From Marinobacter sp. S0848L (GTDB lineage: Bacteria > Pseudomonadota > Gammaproteobacteria > Pseudomonadales > Oleiphilaceae), in contig NZ_JALKAQ010000001.1 in assembly GCF_023016065.1 (NCBI RefSeq), forward strand, positions 558,001 to 622,000: DNA of 64,000 nucleotides, in the 5' to 3' direction. Below the pieces are notes generated by a model. It was not told where the DNA came from and ran no database searches. It saw only the letters and a program-made list of their open reading frames with translations. A program made the position numbers and the translations under genes. Below are positions 1 to 9,742 of the stretch, piece after piece; the first letter of the stretch is position 1; every line of letters begins with the position of its first letter.

Positions 1-1
1 T

Positions 2-409
2 CCGGAAACCCAGCCGATCATGCTGCGCATGAAATCAGACATCGTTGAGCTGTCTCTGGCCGCCGTTGACGGCACCCTCGATCAGTGTGATTCCGTTTGG
101 GATGAGCGCGCCTCGGTGGGCATCGTTCTGGCCGCCGGCGGCTACCCGGGCAGCTACAACAAGGGCGACGTGATTTCCGGCTTGCCGGAATCGGAAGTAG
201 ACGGCGAAAAAGTCTTCCACGCCGGCACCAGCCTGAAAGACGGTGACGTTGTCACCAACGGCGGTCGCGTCCTATGCGCGACCGCCTTGGGTAATACCGT
301 CACCGAAGCTCAACAGCGCGCCTACGACTTGGCTGCAAAAGTTAAGTGGGACGGTGCTTTCTGCCGAAAGGACATTGCGTACCTGGCTATCGCCCGTGAA
401 CAAGGCTGA
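2..409 (+). CDS. purD: Phosphoribosylamine--glycine ligase, C-terminal part
   Basis: This is the 3' end of purD, open at the left edge of the window. The enzyme joins phosphoribosylamine and glycine with ATP to give GAR, step two of de novo purine synthesis, in the cytosol. The visible 135 residues carry the ATP-grasp end (PETQPIMLRMKSDIVEL) and the C-terminal PurD domain (SVGIVLAAGGYPGSYNKGDVI, then HAGTS and GGRVLCATALG), which match the family closely. The frame ends in TGA and is followed 27 bases later by an intrinsic terminator, so purD is the last gene of its unit. The identification is confident; the N-terminal two thirds lie outside the window. Confidence 0.95.
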   Translation, partial: PETQPIMLRMKSDIVELSLAAVDGTLDQCDSVWDERASVGIVLAAGGYPGSYNKGDVISGLPESEVDGEKVFHAGTSLKDGDVVTNGGRVLCATALGNTVTEAQQRAYDLAAKVKWDGAFCRKDIAYLAIAREQG

Positions 410-436
410 TTCGTAACACCGTTCACACGCACTGTC

Positions 437-462
437 AGCCCGGTCATTGACCGGGCTTTTTT
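437..462 (+). terminator. Rho-independent terminator of purD
   Basis: A 9-bp perfect stem (AGCCCGGTC / GACCGGGCT) with a three-base loop is followed by six T residues. It lies just after the purD stop codon and before the next gene on the same strand. Confidence 0.9.
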
Positions 463-524
463 ATGCCGTAATGTAAAGCCCTTTCCAAGGAACAAACGGC
501 CTAAAAGCCCGAGGAACCACACCT

Positions 525-1493
525 ATGCTGAAATCATCACCACTGACCTTAGTGCTACTGCTAACCTCTGTACTGCTAACCAGCGCCTGCTCTCGCCACA
601 GTATTTATGAAACGGCCATCGATTGGGAACGCTCCGGTGCGGGGCTGGAAGCCAGCACAATCAACGTTGGCGAGCTCGACATCGCCTACCTCCACAACCG
701 TGAAGCCAACAACGGCGACACCGTCGTTCTGGTTCACGGCTTTGCCGCCAATAAAGATAACTGGACCCGCATGGCCGGGGAACTCACAGACGAGTTCAAC
801 GTCTACGCCATCGATTTGCCCGGCCACGGTGACAGCAGCAAACCGATGGATCTCGGCTACCGGCTGGAGCAGCAAGTCAGCCACCTTGCCCGCATTCTTA
901 AAGCCCTGAAAATCGAACCCATGCACATGATGGGCAACTCCATGGGCGGCGCAATTACCGCGCTCTATGCGGCGACCTACCCCGAGCAGATAAAAACCGC
1001 GGTTCTGTTTAATCCCGCCGGGATTCTGGAATACCACAACGAACTCACCGAACTGGTGCTTGCCGGCGATAACCCGTTGATTCCCACCCAGCCCGGCGAC
1101 TTCGAGCGTCTGGTCGATTTTGCCATGGAGGAAAAACCCTTTATCCCATGGCCTATTCTGGGTGTGATGGAAGAGAAGGCCATTGCCAATCAAGACATCA
1201 ACAAGGTGATCTTCGCCGACATCCGCGAAGCCGGTCTGAATTCCGATTTTCGCGATGCCATCAAACACATCGAAGATCCGGTTCTGATTGTCTGGGGTAA
1301 AGAAGATCGCGTGCTGGATTACCGCAACGGAGCCCTGTTCAAAAAAGACATTCCGGGTGCCCGACTGACCATACTTGAAGGCATCGGACACGCGCCGATG
1401 ATCGAAACACCGGAAGAATCCGCTCAGTTGTTTCTCGACTTCTCCAGACCCTACCGGTCAGAAAACGACAAAGATCAAATGGCAACGCGTTAG
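525..1493 (+). CDS. Alpha/beta-hydrolase lipoprotein (lipase/esterase type)
   Basis: This is a 322-residue secreted hydrolase. The N-terminus is a type II signal peptide with the lipobox LTSAC, so Cys22 should be acylated and the protein membrane-anchored. The alpha/beta-hydrolase core shows the oxyanion segment VHGFAANKDNW (about 70-80), the nucleophile elbow GNSMGG with Ser139, the acid in GKEDR (Asp261) and His289 in GIGHAPM: a complete triad. It resembles the Moraxella Lip3 group of lipases and esterases. The start is supported by a GAGG-type ribosome site. Substrate is unknown; ester hydrolysis of lipids at the cell envelope is the best guess. Confidence 0.85.
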   Translation: MLKSSPLTLVLLLTSVLLTSACSRHSIYETAIDWERSGAGLEASTINVGELDIAYLHNREANNGDTVVLVHGFAANKDNWTRMAGELTDEFNVYAIDLPGHGDSSKPMDLGYRLEQQVSHLARILKALKIEPMHMMGNSMGGAITALYAATYPEQIKTAVLFNPAGILEYHNELTELVLAGDNPLIPTQPGDFERLVDFAMEEKPFIPWPILGVMEEKAIANQDINKVIFADIREAGLNSDFRDAIKHIEDPVLIVWGKEDRVLDYRNGALFKKDIPGARLTILEGIGHAPMIETPEESAQLFLDFSRPYRSENDKDQMATR

Positions 1494-1513
1494 CCGTAAA
1501 TCGACTTCAATGC

Positions 1514-1550
1514 GGGGAAAAAACAAGGTAGCCTTCTTGTTCTGTTCCCC
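1514..1550 (+). other. Stem-loop just upstream of the antiporter gene
   Basis: Two nested stems, GGGGAA / TTCCCC and ACAAG / CTTGT, enclose a short loop and end 14 bases before the start codon of the following gene. There is no T tract, so this is not a clear terminator. It could influence translation of the antiporter or be a processing site. The pairing is visible; any function is inference. Confidence 0.35.
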
Positions 1551-1564
1551 GGTAAGAGCCTTTC

Positions 1565-3163
1565 ATGCCTGAAGCGATCTGGATTTCTTTTGCCTTTGGC
1601 CTCGGCCTGCTGATCAAAATGGTGCACCTGCCACCGCTGATCGGCTATCTCGCCGCGGGTTTTATCCTCAGCGCCATGGCCGCAAACCCGTCTATCCCGA
1701 TCTCGCCGGAACCCACCGCCGTGCTGGATCACATTGCCCATCTGGGCGTTTTGCTCATGCTCTTTACCGTCGGGCTGAAACTGAAACTGAAATCGGTGAT
1801 CAGCCCGGAAGTCATTGGTGGCAGCCTGCTGCACTTCACAATAACTGCCCTTGTCTTCGCGCCCGGCATTTATCTGATTCTTGAGGTCAGCTGGTACACC
1901 GCGCTGATGCTGGCGATCGCCTTGTCGTTCTCCTCAACTGTGCTCGCCGCAAAAGTACTGGAAAACAAACGAGAACTGCGCGCGTTCCACGGGCGAGTGT
2001 CGATTGGCATCCTGATCATGCAGGACTTGATCGCGCTGGTGGTGATGAGTCTGGCGGCAGGGCAAACACCGTCGCAATGGGCGCTGATCGTATTTGGCCT
2101 GCCCTTGCTTCGCCCGGTTCTGTACAAACTGCTGGACGCAAGCGGCCATGAAGAACTCTTGGTCCTGCTTGGTTTGTTACTCGCACTGGTGCTGGGAGGT
2201 TTGGGCTTTCAGGCCGTCGGGCTCAGCTCGGAACTCGGCGCACTGGTATTCGGCGCCATTCTGGCCAACCATCCGAGAAGCCAGGAACTGGCGAAATCCC
2301 TGTGGAGCGTGAAAGAAATCTTCCTGGTGGGGTTCTTTCTTCAAATCGGCATTGACGGCCTGCCGGGCAAAGATGCCATCCTCTTCGCCGTTATTGTGGC
2401 CTTGATCCTGCCTTTGAAAGGTATTTTATTCTTCTTCCTGATGCTGCTTTTCCGCCTGCGTGCGCGCAGCAGCTTCCTGACTTCATTGGCGCTGACCAAC
2501 TACAGTGAATTCGGCCTGATTGTGGCCAGCGTTGCCCTGCCCGAATGGCTGGTTCCCCTGGCTTTGTCGGTCGCCTTGTCATTCCTGATATCCGCACCGC
2601 TCAACCGTTTGGCACACCCACTGTATGAGCGCTGGAGCCACCGCTTGGTGCCCTTCGAAAACGACCGACGGCACCCGGATGAGCTGCCCATATCGTTGGG
2701 CGACACCCGCGTTGTGGTGATGGGCATGGGGCGAACCGGCACTGCCGCCTATGATGCCCTGAGCGACACCGAAGCCCGGCTTATGGCTCTGGATTCCGAT
2801 TTAGCCAAAGTCGCGCGGCACCAGAAACAGAGCCGTAACGTGGTCTACGCCGACGCGGAAGACAACACCTTCTGGGAAGCCCTGCACATGCCTTCCGTGG
2901 AAGCCGTCATTCTGGCCATGGGTGACATAGAAGCGAAACTGATCGCCGCCCGCATGCTGAGAAAACTCGGCTTCACCGGCTACATCGTCGCCCACACCAT
3001 GTATGAAGACGAAGCCGAACGCATACGCGAAGCCGGAGCCAACGCGGCCTATCTCACCATGAGTGAAACCGGCGTTGCCTTAGCCTCTCACCTGGAGAAA
3101 ATCGCCCCGAAAGTCTTCGAACCCGAGGCAACACTCTCTCAGCCTAAACAGCCATCAACCTAA
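1565..3163 (+). CDS. Monovalent cation:proton antiporter-2 (Kef/YbaL type)
   Basis: This 532-residue membrane protein belongs to the CPA2 family. Residues 1 to about 370 form a dozen hydrophobic segments of the Na+/H+ exchanger domain. Residues about 380-500 form a TrkA-N Rossmann domain that starts with the nucleotide-binding motif VVVMGMGRTGTAAYD. It is shorter than E. coli KefB/KefC (about 600) and lacks their long regulatory tail, so it is closer to YbaL-like members. Expected role: K+ or Na+ efflux coupled to proton entry, gated by a nucleotide ligand. It ends convergently with the next gene, overlapping it by 9 bases. Confidence 0.85.
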   Translation: MPEAIWISFAFGLGLLIKMVHLPPLIGYLAAGFILSAMAANPSIPISPEPTAVLDHIAHLGVLLMLFTVGLKLKLKSVISPEVIGGSLLHFTITALVFAPGIYLILEVSWYTALMLAIALSFSSTVLAAKVLENKRELRAFHGRVSIGILIMQDLIALVVMSLAAGQTPSQWALIVFGLPLLRPVLYKLLDASGHEELLVLLGLLLALVLGGLGFQAVGLSSELGALVFGAILANHPRSQELAKSLWSVKEIFLVGFFLQIGIDGLPGKDAILFAVIVALILPLKGILFFFLMLLFRLRARSSFLTSLALTNYSEFGLIVASVALPEWLVPLALSVALSFLISAPLNRLAHPLYERWSHRLVPFENDRRHPDELPISLGDTRVVVMGMGRTGTAAYDALSDTEARLMALDSDLAKVARHQKQSRNVVYADAEDNTFWEALHMPSVEAVILAMGDIEAKLIAARMLRKLGFTGYIVAHTMYEDEAERIREAGANAAYLTMSETGVALASHLEKIAPKVFEPEATLSQPKQPST

Positions 3164-4456
3164 AGCGCAAGTACGAAAACCAGTAAACACATCGTTTCTC
3201 TGAGGCAGATACGCCTGCCGATAGGTGCCACGAATCAGGCTTGAGGTCGTGGCACAACTCCCGCCACGAGTGACCTTGTGGTCACCGAACTGAAGCGTTG
3301 ACATAAACGGGTACATATCCACCTTGAAGCCGTCGTACGGCAAAAACTGGTCGCTGGTCCACTCCCACACCGACCCCAGCATCTGCCGACAGCCAAACGC
3401 ACTGTCACCCGCCGGATAATCAAACACCGGGTTCTGCGCCATCGATCGGCCGTTCATATCTACACGAGATGCGTCCGGCGCATCATTACCCCAAGGGTAA
3501 CGCCGGAACACCTCACCCGGCCGGTTCGCCAAAGCGGCCACCTCCCACTCATACTCCGTCGGCAACCGCCGCTCCGCCCAACGACACCACGCCTCCGCCT
3601 CCCAGTAGGAGACATGCGTCACCGGCGCATCCGGGTTCAACGGCAACCACTGATCAAACAACCGAACCTGCCACTGCCCGTCCTGACACCGCCAATACAC
3701 CGGGTGCTCCGGAGCCGACTCCAGCCACTGCCGGCCACCAAACGACCACAGCTCCGGCCGCTGATAACCACCATCCTCAACGAACGCCAGAAACTCCCGA
3801 TTCGACACCAGCGTGCGACTGATCGCAAACCCCGGCAACGGCACCTCAAACCGCGGTTTCTCCCCATCAAAGGCAAAATCCTTCGCGGCAAACGCCTCCG
3901 AAGCACCAGGCATCCCGACCACCCAACGCCCCGCCGGCACCTCCACATCCCCGGCGACCGCCTCACCCGGCGCCGGCCGATCACCAACGAAATCCGTCGG
4001 AGCCGGATAATTCACCGTCTGACGACACCAGATCAACGACTCAATGTGCATGTTCTGATGAAAAATCGCATAGCGATACAGATACAACTCCTGATCCGTC
4101 AGCTCACAGCCACGAATACGCTCCGCCACCCGGTCATAAACCGTATGGAAGTATTCCAGCGTCTCCTCACGCCCGGGAAACAAATCCCGGCGCCAACGAT
4201 CCCGATGCTGCACATGAAACGAATCCCACAGATCGTCCATCGCCGGGTTATAACTCGCCAAACCGTCCAGCAGCTTGAACACAAACACCTCATAGAAGAA
4301 CGCCGAATGCCCCATCTCCCACAGCGGCGGATTCACACCGGGGTGATAGGGAACATCCAGCTGGGTGTCGGATAACGAATTGATGAGTTGTTCTGTTCGA
4401 GTTCGGGCGAGCATCAGCTCATCAAGCAACTGGGCTTTTGTTTCAAGAACAGACAT
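3155..4456 (-). CDS. EgtB/SenA-like iron-dependent sulfoxide (selenoxide) synthase family protein
   Basis: This 433-residue protein has an N-terminal DinB-like bundle (1-155) and a C-terminal formylglycine-generating-enzyme fold (about 190-433, with THVSYWEAEAWCRWAERRLPTE and WEWTSDQF). His50 (EMGH) and the His133-xxx-His137-x-Glu motif (HQNMHIE) supply the three iron ligands used by ergothioneine synthase EgtB. The family forms C-S (or C-Se, in SenA) bonds to hercynine or related thiols. No egtD methyltransferase or senB/senC partner is in the window, so the substrate cannot be fixed. The start at MSVLETK excludes about 55 upstream residues encoded by the inverted-repeat element. Confidence 0.8.
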   Translation of the reverse strand: MSVLETKAQLLDELMLARTRTEQLINSLSDTQLDVPYHPGVNPPLWEMGHSAFFYEVFVFKLLDGLASYNPAMDDLWDSFHVQHRDRWRRDLFPGREETLEYFHTVYDRVAERIRGCELTDQELYLYRYAIFHQNMHIESLIWCRQTVNYPAPTDFVGDRPAPGEAVAGDVEVPAGRWVVGMPGASEAFAAKDFAFDGEKPRFEVPLPGFAISRTLVSNREFLAFVEDGGYQRPELWSFGGRQWLESAPEHPVYWRCQDGQWQVRLFDQWLPLNPDAPVTHVSYWEAEAWCRWAERRLPTEYEWEVAALANRPGEVFRRYPWGNDAPDASRVDMNGRSMAQNPVFDYPAGDSAFGCRQMLGSVWEWTSDQFLPYDGFKVDMYPFMSTLQFGDHKVTRGGSCATTSSLIRGTYRQAYLPQRNDVFTGFRTCALG

Positions 4457-4498
4457 CGAGTTTAGCTTCACTGAAAGGATCTCCCTGCGTCTGGGAAT

Positions 4499-4607
4499 CG
4501 GCAGAGGGGAGGCGCTTCCAAAAATGTGCGTAGCCATGGATGGCGAAGCAGAAGCGCCACATGGATGTGCCGAAGGAGCGGTTTTTGGAAGCGCCTCCCC
4601 TCTGCCG
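4499..4607. repeat. 109-bp palindromic element with perfect 26-bp inverted arms
   Basis: The left arm (4499-4524) and right arm (4582-4607) are exact reverse complements, beginning CGGCAGAGGGGAGGCGCTTC. Between them lie two small hairpins, GCCATGGATGGC (4533-4544) and CACATGGATGTG (4558-4569), both with the same GG-centred ATGGAT core. There is no open frame of note inside. It looks like a REP/BIME or miniature inverted-repeat element lying directly before the EgtB-like start codon. Transcribed, it would form a very stable long hairpin in the 5' region of that gene. Confidence 0.85.
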
Positions 4608-4633
4608 GTTCTTACTCCCATTCAGCATAACAA

Positions 4634-4668
4634 CAAAAAACCGCCGAGGGCAGAAACCCAAGGCGGTT
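4634..4668 (-). terminator. Rho-independent terminator of the first RND operon
   Basis: Read on the minus strand, AACCGCC and GGCGGTT pair around an inner GGG/CCC stem and are followed by six T residues. It lies 43 bases after the stop codon of the RND pump gene. Confidence 0.8.
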
Positions 4669-4710
4669 CAATAACATTCACAAAGAACTGACCGAAATCA
4701 GCCCTAATGG

Positions 4711-7700
4711 TCAGGCCTTCTTACGCTGCTTGCGCCAATCCCCAAAGTCCTCAATCAACTTATAGAACAAAGGCACAAAAAACAGCGCCAAGGTACTGGC
4801 CGCCAGCATACCACCAACCACCACCGTACCAATCTCCTGACGACTCACAGCACCCGCGCCGGAACTGAACGCCAACGGCAACGACCCCACAATAAAGGTC
4901 AACGCCGTCATCATAATCGCCCGGAAACGCTGACGCGCCGCCGCACTGGCCGCCTCAAATGAACTCATACCCGACTTCCGGTTCTGCGCCGCAAACTCCA
5001 CAATCAGAATCGCGTTCTTCGCCGCCAGCCCGATCAACACCAACAGCCCCACCTGGAAATAAATATCGTTCGGGAAGCCACGCCACAACGACGCCAGTGC
5101 CGCCCCAAACACCCCAAACGGAACCGCCGTCGCCACCGCCACCGGCAAACCCCAACGCTCATACTGAGCCGCCAGAATCAGGAACACCAGCAACAAACCC
5201 ATGCCAAATGCCATGGCACCGGAGTCTGCGGAATCCTGCAACTGATAGGCTTCACCGGTCCAACCGACCAAGGTATCCCGATCAAACTGTTCAGCAGCGA
5301 CAGCTTCCAACGCCGCCAGTGCCGCACCCGTGGTATAGCCCGGGCCAGGGTCAGCCAGCAGTTTCGCCGCCGGATACACGTTAAACCGGTTCAGAATATC
5401 TGGACCACTGGTACGCTCCAACTCAACCAACGAGCTGAGCGGAATCATCTCGCCGTAATTGGAGCGCACAAACACCTTACGCAAATCTCCCGGATGGCTA
5501 CGGAACTCGCCTTCCGACTGAAGGTTCACCTGCCAGTTACGGCCCTCCAGCGTAAAGTCGTTCACATACAAACCACCAAAGGTGCTCTGCATGGTCGTAA
5601 AGATCTGATCAATGGGCACGCCGGCTGCCTGAGCCTTTTCACGGTCCACGTTCGCCTTGTAACGAGGAATACCAGTATCCAGCGTCACCCGCACGTTAGT
5701 CAGTTCCGGCCGGGCATTCGCGGCCTGCGTGAACTTGTCCGATATCGCCTTAATCTCGGCAGGGGTACGTCCACCTCGAGCCTGAATGTAGCCCTCCACA
5801 CCACCGGTGGTCGACAGGCCTTGAATCGGTGGCGGCGTAAAGGCAATTACGAACGCTTCCGGCATGCCAAAGCCAATACCCATGATCTTCTTGGCAATAT
5901 CGGCGGCACCCTGGCCCTCGCCTTCACGCTCCGCCCAATCTTCCAGCGTCACAAATGCGACACCGCTGTTGGTGCGAAGCGCACTGGAAATAATGTCGAA
6001 GCCGGCAAAGGCTACGACATCTTTCACTTCCGGCAGGCTTTTCATTTTCGCGGCCAACTCATCCCGGGCATCTTCCGTGCGGCTCATCGCCGACACCGGG
6101 GGCAATGCATAAGCGGCCAACACAAAGCCCTGATCTTCCTGCGGCACCAGCCCTGAAGGCATCTTATTCATCAGGAACACCACGCTGCCCAGCATGGCCG
6201 AAAACAACAGCACGCCCACAACCGCGTGCCTCAGCAGCCAGTCCACCACGCCTGAGAAACCTGTGGTCAACTTGTCGAAGCCAGCATCAAACCAGCGGAA
6301 CACGGCCAGCTGTTTGTTTTCTTTACCCAGCAACATGGCACACATAGCCGGGGTCAACGTGAGCGCCACAACGGCGGAGATGACCACCGATACCGCAATG
6401 GTGATCGCAAACTGCCGGTACAACTCACCACTGAGCCCGCCCAAAAACGCCACTGGAGCAAACACGGCCACCAGCACCAATGTTGATGAAATCACCGCGC
6501 CGGAAACCTGGCCAATGGTGGTCACCGCAGCATCGTAGGCGGTCATGCCTTTCTCTTTAATCAGCCGTTCGGCGTTTTCCATGATGATGATGGCGTTATC
6601 CACCACCACCCCGATGGCCAATATCAACCCGAACAGAGTCAGCAGGTTCACCGAGAAGCCCAGCGCCTGCATGCCCGCAAAGGTACCGATCAGCGACACC
6701 GGAATGGCCATCAACGGTATCAGGGTGGCACTGAGGTTTTGCAGGAACAGGAAGGTCACCAGAACCACCAGAACCACCGCCATAATGAAGGTGCTGAACA
6801 CCTCCTGAATGGAGATATCGATAAAGCGGGTGGTGTCATAAGGAACGCTGAATTCCAGGCCTTCCGGGAAACGGTCCGAAATCTCTGCCATCGCCTTGTT
6901 CACGGCTTCCGCAGCATCCAGGGCATTGGCGCCCGGCTGCAGATAGATACCCATAGGTACGGTCGCGCTGCCGTTATAAATCGCCGCAAAATCATAGTTC
7001 AGGGCACCCAATTCAATCCGCGCTACATCTTTCAAACGCAAAGACGCACCTAGCTCGTCACTGCGCAAAATCACTTCGCCGAACTCTTCAGGGCTGGTCA
7101 GTCGGCCGGGGGCCGAGACACTGAAGGTGAACGCCTGCCCTTTCGGAGCCGGTTCTGCGCCAATTCGACCGGCGGCGAACTGGGCGTTTTGAGCGCGCAA
7201 CGCATTCGCCACATCGCCCGGGGTCAGTTCGTACTGCGCCAGCTTGTCGGGCCGCAACCAGATTCGCATCGAGTAATCCTGGGCACCGAACAAAGAGGCG
7301 TTACCGATGCCGGGTAAGCGCACCAGCTCGTCGAGCACGTTCAACAAGGCGTAGTTGGAAATCTCCACCACGTCCATGGAATTGTCGGGAGACGACAGGG
7401 CAATCACCTGTAAAATCGACGTCGAACGGGCCTCAACTTTCAGGCCCTGGTTACGAACGGATTGAGGCAAGCGCGCCAGCGCCTGCTGTACCCGGTTGTT
7501 CACGTTAATGGTGGCCTGATCCGGATCGGTCCCGATCTCGAACGACACTGAGATCCGGAAACTGCCGGAATCGGTCGCGCTGGATTCCAGGTAGATCATA
7601 TCGTCAACGCCGTTGATCTCCTGCTCCAGCGGTGCGACCACTGAATCAGAAATCACGTCTGCACTGGCACCCGGGAATCGCCCGTCTACCACAACTTGCG

Positions 7701-7821
7701 GCGGCACCACGTTCGGGTATTGCTCCACCGGCAAACCAAGCAATGCCAGCGCACCGCCCAAAGTAATAATAATCGAGATAACCGTCGCGAATATCGGCCG
7801 GTCTATAAATGTGCGCAACAT
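4711..7821 (-). CDS. RND multidrug efflux pump, inner-membrane transporter (AcrB/MexB family, HAE1)
   Basis: A 1036-residue protein with the length and layout of AcrB: TM1 after [14 protein letters not shown], two large periplasmic loops and two six-helix bundles. The C-terminal relay segment [12 protein letters not shown] (Lys of TM10) is intact. The TM4 segment reads [13 protein letters not shown]: the first Asp of the AcrB pair is kept (Asp408 here) and the second is Asn409. The gene follows its membrane fusion protein with a TGATG overlap, so the two are translationally coupled. No outer-membrane TolC partner is encoded nearby. Regulation is probably by the divergent TetR gene. Substrates are unknown. 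Confidence 0.95.
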   Translation of the reverse strand: MLRTFIDRPIFATVISIIITLGGALALLGLPVEQYPNVVPPQVVVDGRFPGASADVISDSVVAPLEQEINGVDDMIYLESSATDSGSFRISVSFEIGTDPDQATINVNNRVQQALARLPQSVRNQGLKVEARSTSILQVIALSSPDNSMDVVEISNYALLNVLDELVRLPGIGNASLFGAQDYSMRIWLRPDKLAQYELTPGDVANALRAQNAQFAAGRIGAEPAPKGQAFTFSVSAPGRLTSPEEFGEVILRSDELGASLRLKDVARIELGALNYDFAAIYNGSATVPMGIYLQPGANALDAAEAVNKAMAEISDRFPEGLEFSVPYDTTRFIDISIQEVFSTFIMAVVLVVLVTFLFLQNLSATLIPLMAIPVSLIGTFAGMQALGFSVNLLTLFGLILAIGVVVDNAIIIMENAERLIKEKGMTAYDAAVTTIGQVSGAVISSTLVLVAVFAPVAFLGGLSGELYRQFAITIAVSVVISAVVALTLTPAMCAMLLGKENKQLAVFRWFDAGFDKLTTGFSGVVDWLLRHAVVGVLLFSAMLGSVVFLMNKMPSGLVPQEDQGFVLAAYALPPVSAMSRTEDARDELAAKMKSLPEVKDVVAFAGFDIISSALRTNSGVAFVTLEDWAEREGEGQGAADIAKKIMGIGFGMPEAFVIAFTPPPIQGLSTTGGVEGYIQARGGRTPAEIKAISDKFTQAANARPELTNVRVTLDTGIPRYKANVDREKAQAAGVPIDQIFTTMQSTFGGLYVNDFTLEGRNWQVNLQSEGEFRSHPGDLRKVFVRSNYGEMIPLSSLVELERTSGPDILNRFNVYPAAKLLADPGPGYTTGAALAALEAVAAEQFDRDTLVGWTGEAYQLQDSADSGAMAFGMGLLLVFLILAAQYERWGLPVAVATAVPFGVFGAALASLWRGFPNDIYFQVGLLVLIGLAAKNAILIVEFAAQNRKSGMSSFEAASAAARQRFRAIMMTALTFIVGSLPLAFSSGAGAVSRQEIGTVVVGGMLAASTLALFFVPLFYKLIEDFGDWRKQRKKA

Positions 7822-8993
7822 CAGTTCGCACCCTCCCGAGCATCGTCATTGGTAATCTTCACGGGTGCGCCCGGGCGAAGATTGGTCAGGCCAGTAACAA
7901 TGAACTGGTCGCCGGCGTCCAGTCCTTTCAAACTAATCTGGCGGCCGTTGGTCACAGGACCCAGCTCGACGCTGCGGGCCTGGGCTTTGCCTTCGTCATC
8001 AACCACGTACACCATGGGTCCTTTGGGGCCCTCGGCAACGGCGGCTTCCGGCACCAAAACGATGTTTTCAAAGTTCTGGAGCTCAACCCGCACTCGCACA
8101 AACTGCCCCGGCACAATGGCATGCTCCGGGTTCGGGAAAACCGCTCGCGCCGACACAGAGCCGGTGCGCGGGTCCAGAGTAGATGCGGTAAAGTCTATCC
8201 GGCCTTCCATTGAGTATTCCTCGCCATTTGCCAACACCAGCCGGGCCGATACGTCCTGAGCTTCATCAGAACGGGCCATGCCTTCCGTTGCCGCACGGCG
8301 AATACTGGCGTCGTTTTCCGGCAACGCGAAGCGCACATGCACCGGGTCGAGCTGAACAATCGTTGTCAGCAAGGTGCCCGCGTCCACCAAACTGCCCTCC
8401 GGCAGATCCTCAAGACTGGTCACGCCACTTAATGGCGCCGTCACTTCGGTGTACCCACGGTTCAGTTCCGCTTTGGTCATTCCCGCCTCGGCAACCGCCA
8501 AATTCGCTTTTGCCAACTCCAGAGCCGACTCGGCAGAATCACGATCCCGTTCACTTACGGCTTTGCGCTTGTACAAAGACGAGATTCTGGCCCACTCCCG
8601 CTCTGCCTGACGTACATTTGCTTCGGCCACCTGACGCTGTGCCCTGGCCAATTGGTATGCGGCCTCAGCCGGTTTGGGGTCGATACGGAACAGCGAATCC
8701 CCGTTCTGCACCATTTGCCCTTCTGCATATAGCCGTTCTTCAAGCACGCCACTGATTCGCGCCCGCACTTGCACTTCCCTCGCACCCCGCGCCCGCCCGG
8801 CATAATCCTGACGCACTGTGGCGTTACTCAATTCGGCGGTTTCTACGGTCACTGCAGCCGGCGGGAAGCCACCGCCACCTTGCTGACCTGCACTGTCTTC
8901 ACTGCCACAGCCAGCCAGCATCAACAACGCTGACAGGCTTGCAATAATCAACCCGGTGCGGGTAGCTGGGCGATGAAATAATTCCATGGTCAT
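7821..8993 (-). CDS. RND efflux membrane fusion protein, lipoprotein (AcrA/MexA family)
   Basis: A 390-residue periplasmic adaptor. The signal sequence ends in LMLAGCG, a lipobox, so the mature protein should be lipid-anchored in the inner membrane. Next come the barrel-sandwich half ([13 protein letters not shown]), the coiled-coil hairpin ([18 protein letters not shown] and following) and the beta-barrel and membrane-proximal domains ([26 protein letters not shown]). The start is placed at the ATG preceded by AGGAG at seven bases; a GTG six codons earlier would overlap that ribosome site. It bridges the pump to an outer-membrane channel. Confidence 0.93.
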   Translation of the reverse strand: MTMELFHRPATRTGLIIASLSALLMLAGCGSEDSAGQQGGGGFPPAAVTVETAELSNATVRQDYAGRARGAREVQVRARISGVLEERLYAEGQMVQNGDSLFRIDPKPAEAAYQLARAQRQVAEANVRQAEREWARISSLYKRKAVSERDRDSAESALELAKANLAVAEAGMTKAELNRGYTEVTAPLSGVTSLEDLPEGSLVDAGTLLTTIVQLDPVHVRFALPENDASIRRAATEGMARSDEAQDVSARLVLANGEEYSMEGRIDFTASTLDPRTGSVSARAVFPNPEHAIVPGQFVRVRVELQNFENIVLVPEAAVAEGPKGPMVYVVDDEGKAQARSVELGPVTNGRQISLKGLDAGDQFIVTGLTNLRPGAPVKITNDDAREGAN

Positions 8994-9070
8994 GTGCGTT
9001 CTCCTGAACACGAGGCAAGATCAATCCGGGTAAAAAAGCAGGTTAGAACGGCCTGCAAAATTAGCACGCT

Positions 9071-9099
9071 AACATACATTCATTCGTGTATGTATGTAA
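9071..9099. promoter_or_regulatory. AcrR-like operator between efflux operon and tetR
   Basis: An imperfect inverted repeat, AACATACATTCA (9071-9082) facing TGTATGTATGTAA (9087-9099), sits in the 158-bp divergent gap. From memory it closely resembles the E. coli AcrR site (TACATACATT...AATGTATGTA). It is well placed to control both the efflux operon and tetR. The repeat is seen; the binding protein is inferred. Confidence 0.7.
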
Positions 9100-9151
9100 A
9101 CATTTATTCCGCTATACTGACGGTATATACCGACATTACAGTTACGAAATC

Positions 9152-9742
9152 ATGGCACGGAAAACCAAAGCAGAAGCAGCAGCCACCCGCGAATCCATTC
9201 TCGATGCCGCCGAGCAGGTCTTTTTTGACAAGGGCGTTGCACGCGCGTCACTGGAACAAATAGCCCACACCGCCGGTGTAACCCGGGGCGCTATCTACTG
9301 GCACTTTCGGAATAAACAGGACGTTCTTGACGCCATGCTTGAACGGGTACGCGCACCGCTGGGCGAAATGCTGGAGAGCGGCGACAGCATTGATAACCTG
9401 AAAGCCATGTGTGTCTTAGCTCTGCGAAAGCTGGCCGAAGACAAACACTACTTCCGGGTGCATTACATCTTGCTGCACCGCAACGAATCCGATCAGGCAC
9501 TCAACCGCCACCGCGAGTTGTCCGCCGGTGCAATCACCCAACTGATTGAGGTGATGAAATTACCGGAAAACCGTAAGCGCCTCCGTTCTCACCTCACTCC
9601 CGAACAGGCTGCCTATCTGTTACACACGCAAATGCTCGGCCTGTTTTTTCACTGGCTAACCGCACCGGAACAATGGCCTTTGGGAGATACGGCCCCCACC
9701 CTGATCGAAACCGTGTTCTTTGGTCTGCTGGTAGACAACTAA
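9152..9742 (+). CDS. TetR/AcrR-family repressor of the adjacent RND efflux operon
   Basis: A 196-residue regulator with an N-terminal TetR helix-turn-helix (ESILDAAEQVFFDKGVARAS, then TAGVTRGAIYWHFRNKQDV) and a C-terminal ligand domain of the AcrR/TtgR type (EQWPLGDTAPTLIETVFFGLL). An upstream in-frame start at 9086 was rejected because it would begin inside the operator; ATG 9152 begins the usual MARKTK leader. It is divergent from the efflux genes, the classic acrR arrangement, so drug-responsive local repression is the likely role. Its stop overlaps the next gene tail to tail by four bases. Confidence 0.9.
   Translation: MARKTKAEAAATRESILDAAEQVFFDKGVARASLEQIAHTAGVTRGAIYWHFRNKQDVLDAMLERVRAPLGEMLESGDSIDNLKAMCVLALRKLAEDKHYFRVHYILLHRNESDQALNRHRELSAGAITQLIEVMKLPENRKRLRSHLTPEQAAYLLHTQMLGLFFHWLTAPEQWPLGDTAPTLIETVFFGLLVDN

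Noticed and set aside
576-1391. Long antisense frame opposite the lipoprotein hydrolase
   Set aside because: The plus-strand frame has a lipobox and complete catalytic triad; the antisense product has no recognisable motif.
3614-4375. 253-codon plus-strand frame opposite the EgtB-like gene
   Set aside because: It is Arg/Pro-rich low-complexity translation caused by the codon use of the real gene on the minus strand.
5494-6156. 220-codon plus-strand frame inside the first RND pump gene
   Set aside because: The minus-strand pump is full length and family-typical throughout; the antisense frame has no domain.
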